Shown in pieces: positions 5,835 through 13,548 of a stretch of 18,408 nucleotides of DNA. The notes beneath the pieces were generated by a model, which saw nothing but the letters and a program-made list of their open reading frames with translations, was not told where the DNA came from and ran no database searches. Origin of the DNA: CAZQLE01 sp964593905 (lineage in GTDB: Bacteria; Chloroflexota; Anaerolineae; Anaerolineales; Anaerolineaceae). Positions within the stretch are counted from its first letter, which is position 1; each line of letters starts with the position of its first letter. Location: contig CAZQLE010000062.1 of NCBI GenBank assembly GCA_964593905.1, positions 1-18,408 of the forward strand, in the 5' to 3' direction. A program made the position numbers and the translations under genes.

Positions 5835-7580
5835 GTGGCTGCAACCCTTGTACTGCTCATCATTGGTTTGCCCTGGCTTGGCGCTTTGCTAATCTGGCTG
5901 GTGGGTGATCCATATCCTCGTGTTCAACATGCGCTGGCTGTGCTGTTTTCGGTGGCAGCCGGCGTTGTTTCATTGTTCCTGCTGGCCCAGACCAGCCCCG
6001 AACCGGCGCTGGTGCTGCCGGTGGGCGGTGTGTTTGGCGATTTCACCTTTGTGGTGGATGGGCTGGGTGTTTTTCTGGCTGCCATTGCGACGATTGTAGG
6101 CTCGCTGGCGGTCATTTTTTCAGTCGATTATATGCGCGGTGAAGCACAGCTTGGCCGCTATTATGCAATGGTTTTGTTCTTCATCGGCGCAATGGTGGGG
6201 CTGGTGCTCACCAGCAACTTGCTGTTGATCTTCTTCTTCTGGGAAATCACCGCATTATGCTCTTATGCCTTGATCTCGTTTCATAATGATGACCCCAAAG
6301 CGGTGGCAGGCGGTATGAAAGCCCTGATCATCACGCAGTTGGGCGGCATTGGTTTGTTGTTGGGTGCGTTGTTTGCCTATGCCTATCTGGGCACGGTGGA
6401 CTTGAACGTTTTCCTGCAGAACGCGGCTTCGATCCCGTCGGGGGTGTTGGCCGTGGCTGCTTTTGGTTTTCTGATTGCTGCGGCGGCAAAATCGGCCCAG
6501 TTCCCCTTCCAGACCTGGCTGCCCGACGCGATGGAAGCGCCGACCCCAATCAGCGCGCTGATCCATGCGGCCACAATGGTCAACGCCGGCGTTTACCTGT
6601 TGGCCCGCTTCTACCCGGCCTTTAAGGACGTGCCCGGTTGGACCACCGCTGTGGTGGTGGTGGGTATGATCACCGCGCTGATGGCGGCTGTGATGGCTGT
6701 GGTCGCGACGGATTTAAAACGGGTGCTGGCTTATTCAACGGTCAGCCAGCTTGGCTATATGGTGTTTGCCATTGGCGCCGGCGGGTTGTATGCCAGCCAG
6801 TTCCATCTGCTGAGCCATGCCGTGTTCAAGGCGCTGCTCTTTCTGGGCGCGGGTGCGGTCATCCACTCGGTCGGGACGCGGGATATGCGCCAGATGGGTG
6901 GGCTGGGGAAACAGCTTCCACTGGTGCGGGCTGTGTTTGTGGTCGGTTCGCTGGCGCTGGCCGGCATCCCGATTTTGAACGGCTTCTGGAGCAAGGAACT
7001 GATTCTGGAGGCTGGTTTGCAACATGCACCATTCTGGGCTTATGCAGTGATGGTGTTTGTGGCCGGGCTGACCGCCTTCTACACCTTCCGCATGGTCTGG
7101 ATGGTCTTTTATGGCGAGCCGCGCAGCCATCTGCACGGTCATGATGCCACGGCGTTTATGCGCGTGCCGCTGGTACTGCTGGCGCTGGGCACCTGCACCA
7201 CCTGGCTGGTGGCCGGGCCGCTCAGCCATCTGCTCGAAGAGACTCTCCCGCTGCATGAAATTCATGCCCTGCCCACCTTTGAACTGCTGGCCGAGGTGTT
7301 TGTTCCGGCCACACTGGCGGCGCTGGCTGTGGTGGCGTTGGGTCTGTTGGCCTGGGCGCAGCGTGATAAATTGACCGGCCTGGGCAAAGCGCTGACCGGT
7401 CTGGCAGATGCCGCCCGCGCCAGCTTTGGCTTTGAGGCGATTAATCGCGGAATTGTCAGCGGGGTGCAATCGTTGAGTGAGACATTGCGCGGAACCCAGA
7501 CCGGTGTTTTGGCCTGGAATGTATTTGGCATTTTGCTGGGATTGTTTGTCATCCTGGCGATTCTGGCCGTGGGAGCATAA
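5835..7580 (+). CDS. NuoL/MrpA-like antiporter subunit
   Basis: A 581-residue polytopic membrane pump subunit of the proton-conducting membrane transporter family (NuoL/M/N, MrpA/D). Key residues are visible: E137 in FFFWEITALCSYAL, K219 in AAAAKSAQFPFQTWLPDAME (with the canonical TWLPDAMEAPTP and ALIHAATMVNAGVYL), and K387 in GIPILNGFWSKE. These are the glutamate and lysines of the two half-channels. The length and the C-terminal block from about 520 (with TQTGVLAWNVFGILLGL) are NuoL/MrpA-like and may include a lateral helix. The start is GTG at 5835, with GGAGG 6 bases upstream formed by the end of the preceding gene. It translocates H+ or Na+ driven by electron flow in the hydrogenase arm. 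Confidence 0.93.
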   Translation: MAATLVLLIIGLPWLGALLIWLVGDPYPRVQHALAVLFSVAAGVVSLFLLAQTSPEPALVLPVGGVFGDFTFVVDGLGVFLAAIATIVGSLAVIFSVDYMRGEAQLGRYYAMVLFFIGAMVGLVLTSNLLLIFFFWEITALCSYALISFHNDDPKAVAGGMKALIITQLGGIGLLLGALFAYAYLGTVDLNVFLQNAASIPSGVLAVAAFGFLIAAAAKSAQFPFQTWLPDAMEAPTPISALIHAATMVNAGVYLLARFYPAFKDVPGWTTAVVVVGMITALMAAVMAVVATDLKRVLAYSTVSQLGYMVFAIGAGGLYASQFHLLSHAVFKALLFLGAGAVIHSVGTRDMRQMGGLGKQLPLVRAVFVVGSLALAGIPILNGFWSKELILEAGLQHAPFWAYAVMVFVAGLTAFYTFRMVWMVFYGEPRSHLHGHDATAFMRVPLVLLALGTCTTWLVAGPLSHLLEETLPLHEIHALPTFELLAEVFVPATLAALAVVALGLLAWAQRDKLTGLGKALTGLADAARASFGFEAINRGIVSGVQSLSETLRGTQTGVLAWNVFGILLGLFVILAILAVGA

Positions 7581-7583
7581 CAT

Positions 7584-9098
7584 ATGGACGCGATGAACGC
7601 TTTCCTCTGGCTTTTGCTTTTGCCGATTGCGGCAGCGCCGGTTATTTATCTGGTGGGCCGTCTGATTTACCGCATGTCTGACCATCGTGCAATCAACCCG
7701 GTGGCCTATCTGGCTCCGCTGGTCTTGCTGGCCGACCTGGTGCCGTTGTGGTATCTGTTCCGCAGCGAGCTTTTTGCTTCGCTGGGCATGGTGGAATGGG
7801 TGATTGGCGCGGTGGCGTTGCGCGCAGATGGCATCAGTGTTTTGATGGCGGCTGTGGTGTTGGTGTTAACCGCGCTGGTGGCGATCTTCTCCATCCGCTA
7901 TATGAGTGGTGAAGAGAATGAAGAAAAATATTATGCCCTGCTGCTGCTGATGGCAGCCAGCATGATCGGGTTGTGCTGCGCGGGTGATCTGTTCAATTTA
8001 TGGGTCTGGTTTGAGGCGATGGCGGTTTCTTCGTACATGCTGGTCGCCTTCTACAAAAACCAGGCCGGTTCTCTGGAAGCCGGTGTGAAATATCTGGTGC
8101 AAAGCTCGGCCGGGTCGGTTTTTATCTTGCTGGGCATTTCTCTGGTGTTGTCTGCCACCGGCCAGACCGATCTGTTAGCCATCCGCGCGATGGTGACGCC
8201 TGCGCCGGTCTTTTTGGCCGCGGGCGCCTTATTTATGATCGGTTTTGGGGTCAAGGCGGCGCTGGTGCCGCTGCACACCTGGCTGCCCGATGCACACTCT
8301 CAGGCCCCCAGCGGCGTTTCGGCGCTGCTTTCGGGCGTTGTGATTGAGGCGGGTCTGGTGGCGCTGCTGCGCGCTGTGGGCGCATTGGCCGGCGCTTCAA
8401 CCTCGTGGGGGGGGCTGTTGCTGGGGTTTGGCGCTTTCAATATGTTGATCGGCAACCTGATGGCGCTGCGCCAGACGCAGGTCAAGCGTTTGCTGGCCTA
8501 CTCTTCCATTGCCAACGTGGGCTATATGCTGGTGGGCATTGGCGCGGCTGCGGCTTTTCAGAATGCAAATGGCGGTGGCGGGGCGTTCTTCCACCTGATC
8601 AACCATGCCCTGATGAAGGGCCTGGCCTTCCTGGCGGTGGGGACGCTGCTTTACACGCTGCATATTGCCCGAGGCAGCCATCATCCACTGGTGCTGGATG
8701 ATCTCAACGGCGCTTCACGGCGTTACCCCGGCGCTGCTTTTGCGTTGAGCGTGGCACTGCTGGCCCTGGGCGGTTTGCCGCCGTTGGCCGGGTTTATGTC
8801 TAAATGGCAAATTTTTAGCGGCGGTTTTGAAACCGGGAATACCGCGGTCATTTTGCTGGTGGTTTTTGCCGCGCTAAACAGCGTGTTATCGTTGGGCTAT
8901 TATGCGCCAATGGTCAACCGGCTTTATCGACATGAGCCGGGTGAAATTGTGACCCACGGGGCCCCGACCCACTGGGCCTTAGAGACGCCGCTGGCGCTGC
9001 TGGTGATTGGCATTGCGATCATCGGTTTTGTCCCATCTTTGATGGATCTGTTGACTTTCCCGGCGGCTACCAGCCTGTTGGCCGTGTTCGGGTTCTAA
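7584..9098 (+). CDS. NuoN/MrpD-like antiporter subunit (MbhH-like)
   Basis: A 504-residue second antiporter-like subunit with about 14 helices. It has E144 in LWVWFEAMAVSSYM, K224 in GFGVKAALVPLHTWLPDAHS and K407 in GGLPPLAGFMSKWQIF, so the central charged relay is intact. Motifs LLAYSSIANVGYMLVGIG and HALMKGLAFL are classic for NuoN/MrpD. It differs from the preceding gene and is shorter, with no lateral helix, so it fits the MrpD/MbhH or NuoN/M position. Having two different pump subunits suggests more ions moved per electron pair than in a one-pump hydrogenase. The gene starts 3 bases after the previous stop with GGGAG upstream. Confidence 0.93.
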   Translation: MDAMNAFLWLLLLPIAAAPVIYLVGRLIYRMSDHRAINPVAYLAPLVLLADLVPLWYLFRSELFASLGMVEWVIGAVALRADGISVLMAAVVLVLTALVAIFSIRYMSGEENEEKYYALLLLMAASMIGLCCAGDLFNLWVWFEAMAVSSYMLVAFYKNQAGSLEAGVKYLVQSSAGSVFILLGISLVLSATGQTDLLAIRAMVTPAPVFLAAGALFMIGFGVKAALVPLHTWLPDAHSQAPSGVSALLSGVVIEAGLVALLRAVGALAGASTSWGGLLLGFGAFNMLIGNLMALRQTQVKRLLAYSSIANVGYMLVGIGAAAAFQNANGGGGAFFHLINHALMKGLAFLAVGTLLYTLHIARGSHHPLVLDDLNGASRRYPGAAFALSVALLALGGLPPLAGFMSKWQIFSGGFETGNTAVILLVVFAALNSVLSLGYYAPMVNRLYRHEPGEIVTHGAPTHWALETPLALLVIGIAIIGFVPSLMDLLTFPAATSLLAVFGF

Positions 9099-9116
9099 GA
9101 AAAGGAGGATACTTCA

Positions 9117-9431
9117 ATGAACTTGATCCTCACGCCTCCCCTGGCTTTCTTGCTGTATATTCCATTGGTGCTGGTCATTGTATGGATCGGCAAGCAGTTG
9201 GCGGGCCCTGAAAAAATCGCTTCGGATGCCAAGACCAGTGTGTATGGCAGCGGCGAAATTGGCCCCACGGGTGCTGCGGCCCCCGGTTATGCACCCTTTT
9301 TCTTAATCGCTTTGTTTTTTGCGGTGCTGCATCTGGGTGTGCTGGTGCTTGGCACCGGCGATTTGACAGTCATCTCTGGTGCGTTTATCATTGGCCTGGT
9401 TCTGTGCCTGGTTGCCCTCATTTTGGGCTGA
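9117..9431 (+). CDS. NuoA-like / MbhI-position membrane subunit
   Basis: A 104-residue protein with three predicted transmembrane helices: about 5-27, 59-80 and 84-103. The central loop, with SVYGSGEIGPTG followed by YAPFFLIALFFAVLHLGVL, resembles the YECG...P.G...F..FF region of NuoA, but the NuoA cysteine is replaced by Ser. In Pyrococcus Mbh the unique MbhI occupies the same gene position, linking the pump and hydrogenase arms. I call it NuoA-like with a linker role inferred. AGGAGG precedes the ATG. It sits between the pump genes and the electron-transfer genes. Confidence 0.72.
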   Translation: MNLILTPPLAFLLYIPLVLVIVWIGKQLAGPEKIASDAKTSVYGSGEIGPTGAAAPGYAPFFLIALFFAVLHLGVLVLGTGDLTVISGAFIIGLVLCLVALILG

Positions 9432-9469
9432 TGAAAACCCCGCCTTTCACTGGTAGACAGGAGTGATTT

Positions 9470-9955
9470 ATGGAAACGAATCTTCCCTCCCCCTGGCAGG
9501 CCGCGCTTGAAAAAGTGCGTACCTGGGCGCGGATCAACAGTCCGTGGGCGATTCATTACAACAGCGGGTCGTGCAATGGCTGTGATATTGAAATTTTGGC
9601 CACATTAACCCCGCGCTATGATGTTGAGCGGTTTGGCATCAAATTGCAGGGCAGCCCGCGCCATGCCGATGTGTTGATCTGCACTGGCCCGGTCAGTTTA
9701 CAGTCGCGCGACCGTCTGGTGCGCATTTATGAACAAATGCCCGACCCGAAATTTGTGGTGGCGGTGGGCTCATGCGCCCTGTCGGGCGGTGTCTTTCAGG
9801 GTTGTTACAATGTCGTTGGCGGCATTGAAGAGCTGCTGCCGGTGGATGTGTTTGTGCCTGGCTGCCCGCCGCGCCCCGAAGCCATCATTTATGGCGTTGT
9901 GCAGCTTTTAGAGAGCCTGAAAACAAAGCAGGCCCTGGCGGGAAAAGGAGAATAG
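9470..9955 (+). CDS. [NiFe]-hydrogenase small subunit (MbhJ/NuoB-like)
   Basis: A 161-residue soluble subunit carrying the proximal [4Fe-4S] cluster. The ligands are visible: C35 and C38 in SGSCNGCDIEIL, C102 in VAVGSCALSGG and C132 in FVPGCPPRPEA. The C-x2-C spacing is that of group 4 hydrogenases; complex I NuoB has adjacent cysteines. It passes electrons from the ferredoxin-like subunit to the Ni-Fe site. AGGAGTG precedes the start. The length is typical of the family and there is no Tat signal, as expected for an inward-facing group 4 enzyme. Confidence 0.95.
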   Translation: METNLPSPWQAALEKVRTWARINSPWAIHYNSGSCNGCDIEILATLTPRYDVERFGIKLQGSPRHADVLICTGPVSLQSRDRLVRIYEQMPDPKFVVAVGSCALSGGVFQGCYNVVGGIEELLPVDVFVPGCPPRPEAIIYGVVQLLESLKTKQALAGKGE

Positions 9956-9959
9956 ACCC

Positions 9960-10457
9960 ATGGAAACGATGACGCAGACGATTGAAAATGCGGAAGCTTT
10001 GCTGGGCGCTCATTCTGTGAAGTTGACCCGCAAAAATGACGGCTGGTTGGATGTGGAGCTGACAGCGGCCCAACTGGTGGGCGCGGTTCAGGCGCTGGCC
10101 GATGCCCGCTGGGGGTACCTGGCGGCTATCACCGGGCTCGATCATCCGGCGCCGCAGCCGGCAGAAGGTGAGCCGGCCGGTGAAAACGTTCTTGAAGTGC
10201 TGTATCACTTTTTTGAAGGCGACCGGATCGTTAATTTGCGGGTGTTTCTGCCTTACAGCGCCGCGGTTATCCCCACCATCTGCCAGATTCTGCCCTCGGC
10301 CACGTTGTATGAGCGCGAGATGCAGGAGATGTTTGGCGTGACGATGGAAGGCACCCCCGACCCTTCGCGTTTGCTGCTGCCGGATGATTGGCCGGCGGAT
10401 GTCTTCCCACTGCGCAAATCTTATTCTGTCCCGGCTGCCGGATCTGCGCAGGCCTGA
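9960..10457 (+). CDS. NuoC-like hydrogenase subunit (MbhK-like)
   Basis: A 165-residue soluble subunit of the 30-kDa NuoC/MbhK family. The family signature is at the C-terminal third: YEREMQEMFGV, then GTPDPSRLLLPDDWPADVFP and PLRKSY. It is a structural subunit that holds the large and small subunits together and carries no cofactor. The acidic insert around residues 62-75 (PAEGEPAGEN) is an ordinary loop variation. GGAGA lies before the ATG and the gene begins 4 bases after the small-subunit gene. It is separate from, not fused to, the large subunit. Confidence 0.92.
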   Translation: METMTQTIENAEALLGAHSVKLTRKNDGWLDVELTAAQLVGAVQALADARWGYLAAITGLDHPAPQPAEGEPAGENVLEVLYHFFEGDRIVNLRVFLPYSAAVIPTICQILPSATLYEREMQEMFGVTMEGTPDPSRLLLPDDWPADVFPLRKSYSVPAAGSAQA

Positions 10458-10474
10458 TCGAGAGGAGTGAATTA

Positions 10475-11656
10475 ATGGAAACTCAAGAATCCCCCCAGAA
10501 ATTTATCGTCCCGATTGGCCCCCAACACCCGGCACTGAAAGAACCCGGCCATTTCGAGTTCAATGTGGATGGCGAAATCGTCAAGAGCGCATCCATCCGG
10601 CTCGGCTATGTTCACCGCGGCATTGAAAAGGGCGCAGAAAACCGCAACTGGGCGCAGAACCTGTATCTGATGGAACGCATTTGCGGAATTTGCTCGCATG
10701 TGCATGCCACCGCGTATGCCATTGGTGTTGAGAACCTGGCCGGGGTAAGTGCCCCGCCGCGCGCGCAGGCCATTCGCCAGATTATTGGCGAACTGGAACG
10801 CGTTCACAGCCATCTGTTATGGCTGGGTGTGGCAGCGCATGAGGGCGGCTTCGATACCCTGTTTATGTATTCGTGGCGCGACCGAGAAGTGGTCATGGAT
10901 ATTCTTGAAACCGTGACCGGCAATCGTGTGCATTACTCCACCAACATCCTCGGCGGCGTGAAATTTGACCTGGATGATGCCAAGATCGACGCCATTCGCC
11001 GCGGTGTGGATTTTCTGGATGAGCGCACCCGATATTATCTGAAGGTTGTCACCTCTGATGAGACCTTCCTGGGCCGCACGCTGGGGGTGGGCACCATGAC
11101 CCGCCAGCAGGCCGAAACACTGGGCACTGTTGGGCCAACCGGGCGCGCCTCGGGTGTTCCGCGGGATGTGCGTGTGGATGCCCCCTATGAGCTCTATAAG
11201 GATTTTCCGGTCAAGCTGATTACTGCAGAGGCGGGTGACTTGAATGCCCGTTTTGTGGTGCGAATGACCGAATTGTTCGAAAGCTATCGGGTGCTGCGCG
11301 AGCTGTTGGAGCATTTGCCCGCCGGTGATCTTACGGTGCGCGTGCCGCGCCGCATCCCCGAGGGAGAGACCATCAGCCGGGTTGAAGCGCCGCGCGGTGA
11401 GTTGCTGTATTACATTAAGAGCAATGGCAGCGAAAAGCCCGAGCGGGTTAAAGTGCGCACCCCATCGCTGTGTAACTGGGCAGCGGTTTCTTCTGTGGCG
11501 GTAGGCCATAAACTGGCTGATATGCCCATGCTGCTGGCCGGGATTGACCCGTGCTTCTCGTGCAATGACCGCATGGTCTGGGTGCACAAATCTGATGACT
11601 CCCGGTTGATGAGCTGGGAAGACCTGAGATTACACGGAATCGAGTATTACAAATGA
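10475..11656 (+). CDS. [NiFe]-hydrogenase large subunit (MbhL/NuoD-like)
   Basis: A 393-residue catalytic subunit of a group 4 hydrogenase. All four Ni-Fe ligands are present: C70 and C73 in MERICGICSHVHA, and C360 and C363 in DPCFSCNDR. NuoD of complex I lacks these, so this is a true hydrogenase. After DPCFSCNDR there is a 27-residue tail beginning MVWVHK. It resembles the C-terminal extension of HycE that is clipped after Arg during nickel insertion, and a matching endopeptidase gene ends this operon. The frame is open from 10388, but AGAGGAGTGA at 10461-10470 sets the start at 10475. It overlaps the NuoH-like gene by ATGA. The expected reaction is 2 H+ plus 2 electrons from ferredoxin to H2, reversible. 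Confidence 0.96.
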   Translation: METQESPQKFIVPIGPQHPALKEPGHFEFNVDGEIVKSASIRLGYVHRGIEKGAENRNWAQNLYLMERICGICSHVHATAYAIGVENLAGVSAPPRAQAIRQIIGELERVHSHLLWLGVAAHEGGFDTLFMYSWRDREVVMDILETVTGNRVHYSTNILGGVKFDLDDAKIDAIRRGVDFLDERTRYYLKVVTSDETFLGRTLGVGTMTRQQAETLGTVGPTGRASGVPRDVRVDAPYELYKDFPVKLITAEAGDLNARFVVRMTELFESYRVLRELLEHLPAGDLTVRVPRRIPEGETISRVEAPRGELLYYIKSNGSEKPERVKVRTPSLCNWAAVSSVAVGHKLADMPMLLAGIDPCFSCNDRMVWVHKSDDSRLMSWEDLRLHGIEYYK

Positions 11657-12582
11657 ATGGAATTCTCCCCCTCCTCGCATTGTTGATCTTCCCCGGTGGA
11701 TTGTTCCTGATCGCCTATGGCATGGTGTATGAATGGGCCGATCGCAAGCTGGTGGCGCGTTTTCAAAATCGTATTGGTCCGCGCTGGTTTCAGCCGCTGG
11801 CCGATACGGTGAAACTGCTGGCCAAAGAAGAGATTATTCCGCAGGGTGTGCATCGCGGTCTTTTTATTGCGCTGCCTGTGCTTGGCCTGGCAGCGGCTTT
11901 AACAGCAGCTTTGTATACCCCGATGGCCGGTCTGGCGCCTTCGTTCAGCTTTAAAGGCGATTTGATCGTGACCGTTTACATGCTCAGCCTGTTGACGCTT
12001 TGTCTGGGCCTGGCCGGGGCGAATACAATTGACCGGTTCTCCATCATCGGCGCCACCCGCACGCTGACCCAGCTTTTTTCATATGAAGCGCCGTTTTTGC
12101 TGGCGCTGCTGGGCCCGGCCATTGTTGCCGGCACCTGGCAGATTGGCGAAATTAACGAATTTGCCCGCACCAACCTGTGGTTTGTCGTCTCACAGCCCAT
12201 TGGTTTTGTGGTGGCGCTGGTGGGTTTGATGGGCAAGCTGGAACTGCCGCCCTTTGATGCCCCGGAGGCCGAGACTGAGATTGTTTCTGGCGCGCTGACC
12301 GAATATTCGGGCCGTGGTTTTGCTCTCTTTCGCCTGGGCAAAAATGTAGAGCTGGTGATCGGCCTGACCCTCATCGCGGCGTTCTATCTGGGGGGACTGG
12401 GCAACCCGCTGGAATTTTTGCTCAAAACGCTGCTGCTGCTGCTGGTGGCGGCAAGTTTACAGTCGCTTTTTGCCCGTTTGCGCATTGATCAGACGGTGGG
12501 TATGTGGTGGCGAATTGGCTCATTGCTGGCATTGGGCAACCTGGTGATTGTGCTGGTGTTAAAGCTGGCAGGAGTATTTTAA
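11653..12582 (+). CDS. NuoH-like membrane anchor (MbhM-like)
   Basis: A 309-residue polytopic subunit with about eight helices. It carries the family loop WADRKLVARFQNRIGPRWFQ and then ADTVKLLAKEE, and the signature LPPFDAPEAETEIVSG with TEYSGRGFALFRLGK. These glutamate- and arginine-rich loops line the cavity where redox energy is coupled to ion movement. It anchors the catalytic module to the membrane arm. The shorter first loop is as in hydrogenases rather than in complex I. It starts by ATGA overlap with the large-subunit gene and has only a weak ribosome site, so it is probably translationally coupled to it. Confidence 0.94.
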   Translation: MNGILPLLALLIFPGGLFLIAYGMVYEWADRKLVARFQNRIGPRWFQPLADTVKLLAKEEIIPQGVHRGLFIALPVLGLAAALTAALYTPMAGLAPSFSFKGDLIVTVYMLSLLTLCLGLAGANTIDRFSIIGATRTLTQLFSYEAPFLLALLGPAIVAGTWQIGEINEFARTNLWFVVSQPIGFVVALVGLMGKLELPPFDAPEAETEIVSGALTEYSGRGFALFRLGKNVELVIGLTLIAAFYLGGLGNPLEFLLKTLLLLLVAASLQSLFARLRIDQTVGMWWRIGSLLALGNLVIVLVLKLAGVF

Positions 12583-12583
12583 G

Positions 12584-13015
12584 ATGAAAATAGGCGCATT
12601 ATTTGGTGATGTCGTCCGGTCTTTGTTTAAGAAACCGGCCACAGAGAAATATCCCATCGAGAAGCGGCCGGCGCCTGAAGATTTTCGCGGCAAGCTGGTC
12701 TATAACCCTGAAAAATGCACAGGGTGTATGCTGTGCATTAAGGACTGTCCCTCGGATGCGATTGAATTGATTGTGGTGGATAAGGTCAACAAGAAGTTTG
12801 TGATGCGTTACCATGCCGATAAATGCGTGTATTGCTCGCAATGTGTGGTGAACTGCCGCTTCAAGTGCCTGGATATGTCCAATGATCAATGGGAACTGGC
12901 TTCAACGGGTAAAGTTCCGTTTGAGGTCGACTATGGAAGGGATGAAGATGTGCAATTCTTGCTGGACCGAGCTGCTAAAGTCGGCACTGGCGAAAGCGAG
13001 TGCGGCGCAGCCTGA
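12584..13015 (+). CDS. NuoI-like 2x[4Fe-4S] ferredoxin subunit (MbhN-like)
   Basis: A 143-residue polyferredoxin subunit. There are two clusters: C45-x2-C48-x2-C51-x3-C55-P and C81-x2-C84-x2-C87-x3-C91. The pattern and the N-terminal membrane-surface helix (FGDVVRSLFKK) match NuoI/MbhN/EchF. It is the electron entry point, taking electrons from soluble reduced ferredoxin; no NADH module genes (NuoE, F, G) are in the operon. An extra cysteine (C95) and a C-terminal tail with CGAA follow. AGGAG lies before the ATG, one base after the NuoH-like stop. The 3' end overlaps the protease gene by 68 bases. Confidence 0.94.
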   Translation: MKIGALFGDVVRSLFKKPATEKYPIEKRPAPEDFRGKLVYNPEKCTGCMLCIKDCPSDAIELIVVDKVNKKFVMRYHADKCVYCSQCVVNCRFKCLDMSNDQWELASTGKVPFEVDYGRDEDVQFLLDRAAKVGTGESECGAA

Positions 13016-13463
13016 CCGCCCGCAGCGGGTGGCCGTGCTGGGGATCGGCAATGAATTGAATGGTGATGATGCAGCCGGCGTGGAGATTTCGCGCCGGCTG
13101 ATTGCATTGCTGCCCGCCAGTGAGTATCGATATATTGTAGAGGCCGGCCCGGCCCCCGAGGCGTTTACCGGACCGCTGCGCCGCTTTCAACCCGATCTGG
13201 TGATTCTGGTGGATGCAGGCCAGATGGATGAACCGCCGGGGACGATTCGCTGGTTTGAATGGCAGCAGGCGGCCGGTTTTAGCGCCTCGACCCATACCCT
13301 GCCGCCCACGGTAATAGCCCGCTTTCTGTTGAGCGAGATGCACTGCGCGGTGGGCTTGCTGCTGGTGCAGGCTGTTTCGGTGGAGTTTGACGCGCCGGTG
13401 CACCCGGCTGTGCAACAGGCCGTTGTTGAGGCTGCGGATGCATTGGTTAAGATCTTGCGTTGA
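12948..13463 (+). CDS. hycI: Hydrogenase maturation endopeptidase, HycI/HybD-like
   Basis: A 171-residue protease of the M52 family, last gene of the operon. It contains VLGIGNELNGDDAAGVE, where E36 matches the metal-sensing Glu16 of HybD. D89 in LVDAGQMD matches Asp62, and H116 in STHTLPP matches His93. It removes the C-terminal extension of the large subunit once nickel is inserted, consistent with the 27-residue tail found there. Three nearby in-frame ATGs exist (12933, 12942, 12948). GGAAGGG at 12935-12941 sits 6 bases before 12948, so I chose that one. The start may be translationally coupled with the overlapping ferredoxin gene. The remaining Hyp maturation genes are not in the window. 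Confidence 0.88.
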   Translation: MCNSCWTELLKSALAKASAAQPDRPQRVAVLGIGNELNGDDAAGVEISRRLIALLPASEYRYIVEAGPAPEAFTGPLRRFQPDLVILVDAGQMDEPPGTIRWFEWQQAAGFSASTHTLPPTVIARFLLSEMHCAVGLLLVQAVSVEFDAPVHPAVQQAVVEAADALVKILR

Positions 13464-13487
13464 CCCCCGCAAGTGCACCCAAAAAAT

Positions 13488-13527
13488 AAACAGACTGCCC
13501 GGTTCATTTCAGGGCAGCCTGTTTTAA
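13488..13527. terminator. Bidirectional intrinsic terminator
   Basis: Hairpin AAACAG-A-CTGCCC / GGGCAG-C-CTGTTT with an 11-base loop and one A/C mismatch. It is followed by TTTTAA on the plus strand and preceded by AAAAAATAAA, which gives a T-run on the minus strand. It ends the hydrogenase operon and the convergent ATP-grasp gene. Confidence 0.85.
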
Positions 13528-13548
13528 TCAAAGGAAAGGGGTTCTCTT

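Noticed and set aside
6735..7685. A 316-codon open frame on the minus strand
   Set aside because: It is opposite the NuoL-like gene; Gln/His-rich shadow sequence with no recognisable domain.
10817..11587. A 256-codon open frame on the minus strand
   Set aside because: It is antisense to the hydrogenase large subunit, whose catalytic motifs are certain.
10475..11656. NuoD of respiratory complex I
   Set aside because: All four Ni-binding cysteines are present and no NADH-module genes are nearby, so it is a hydrogenase.
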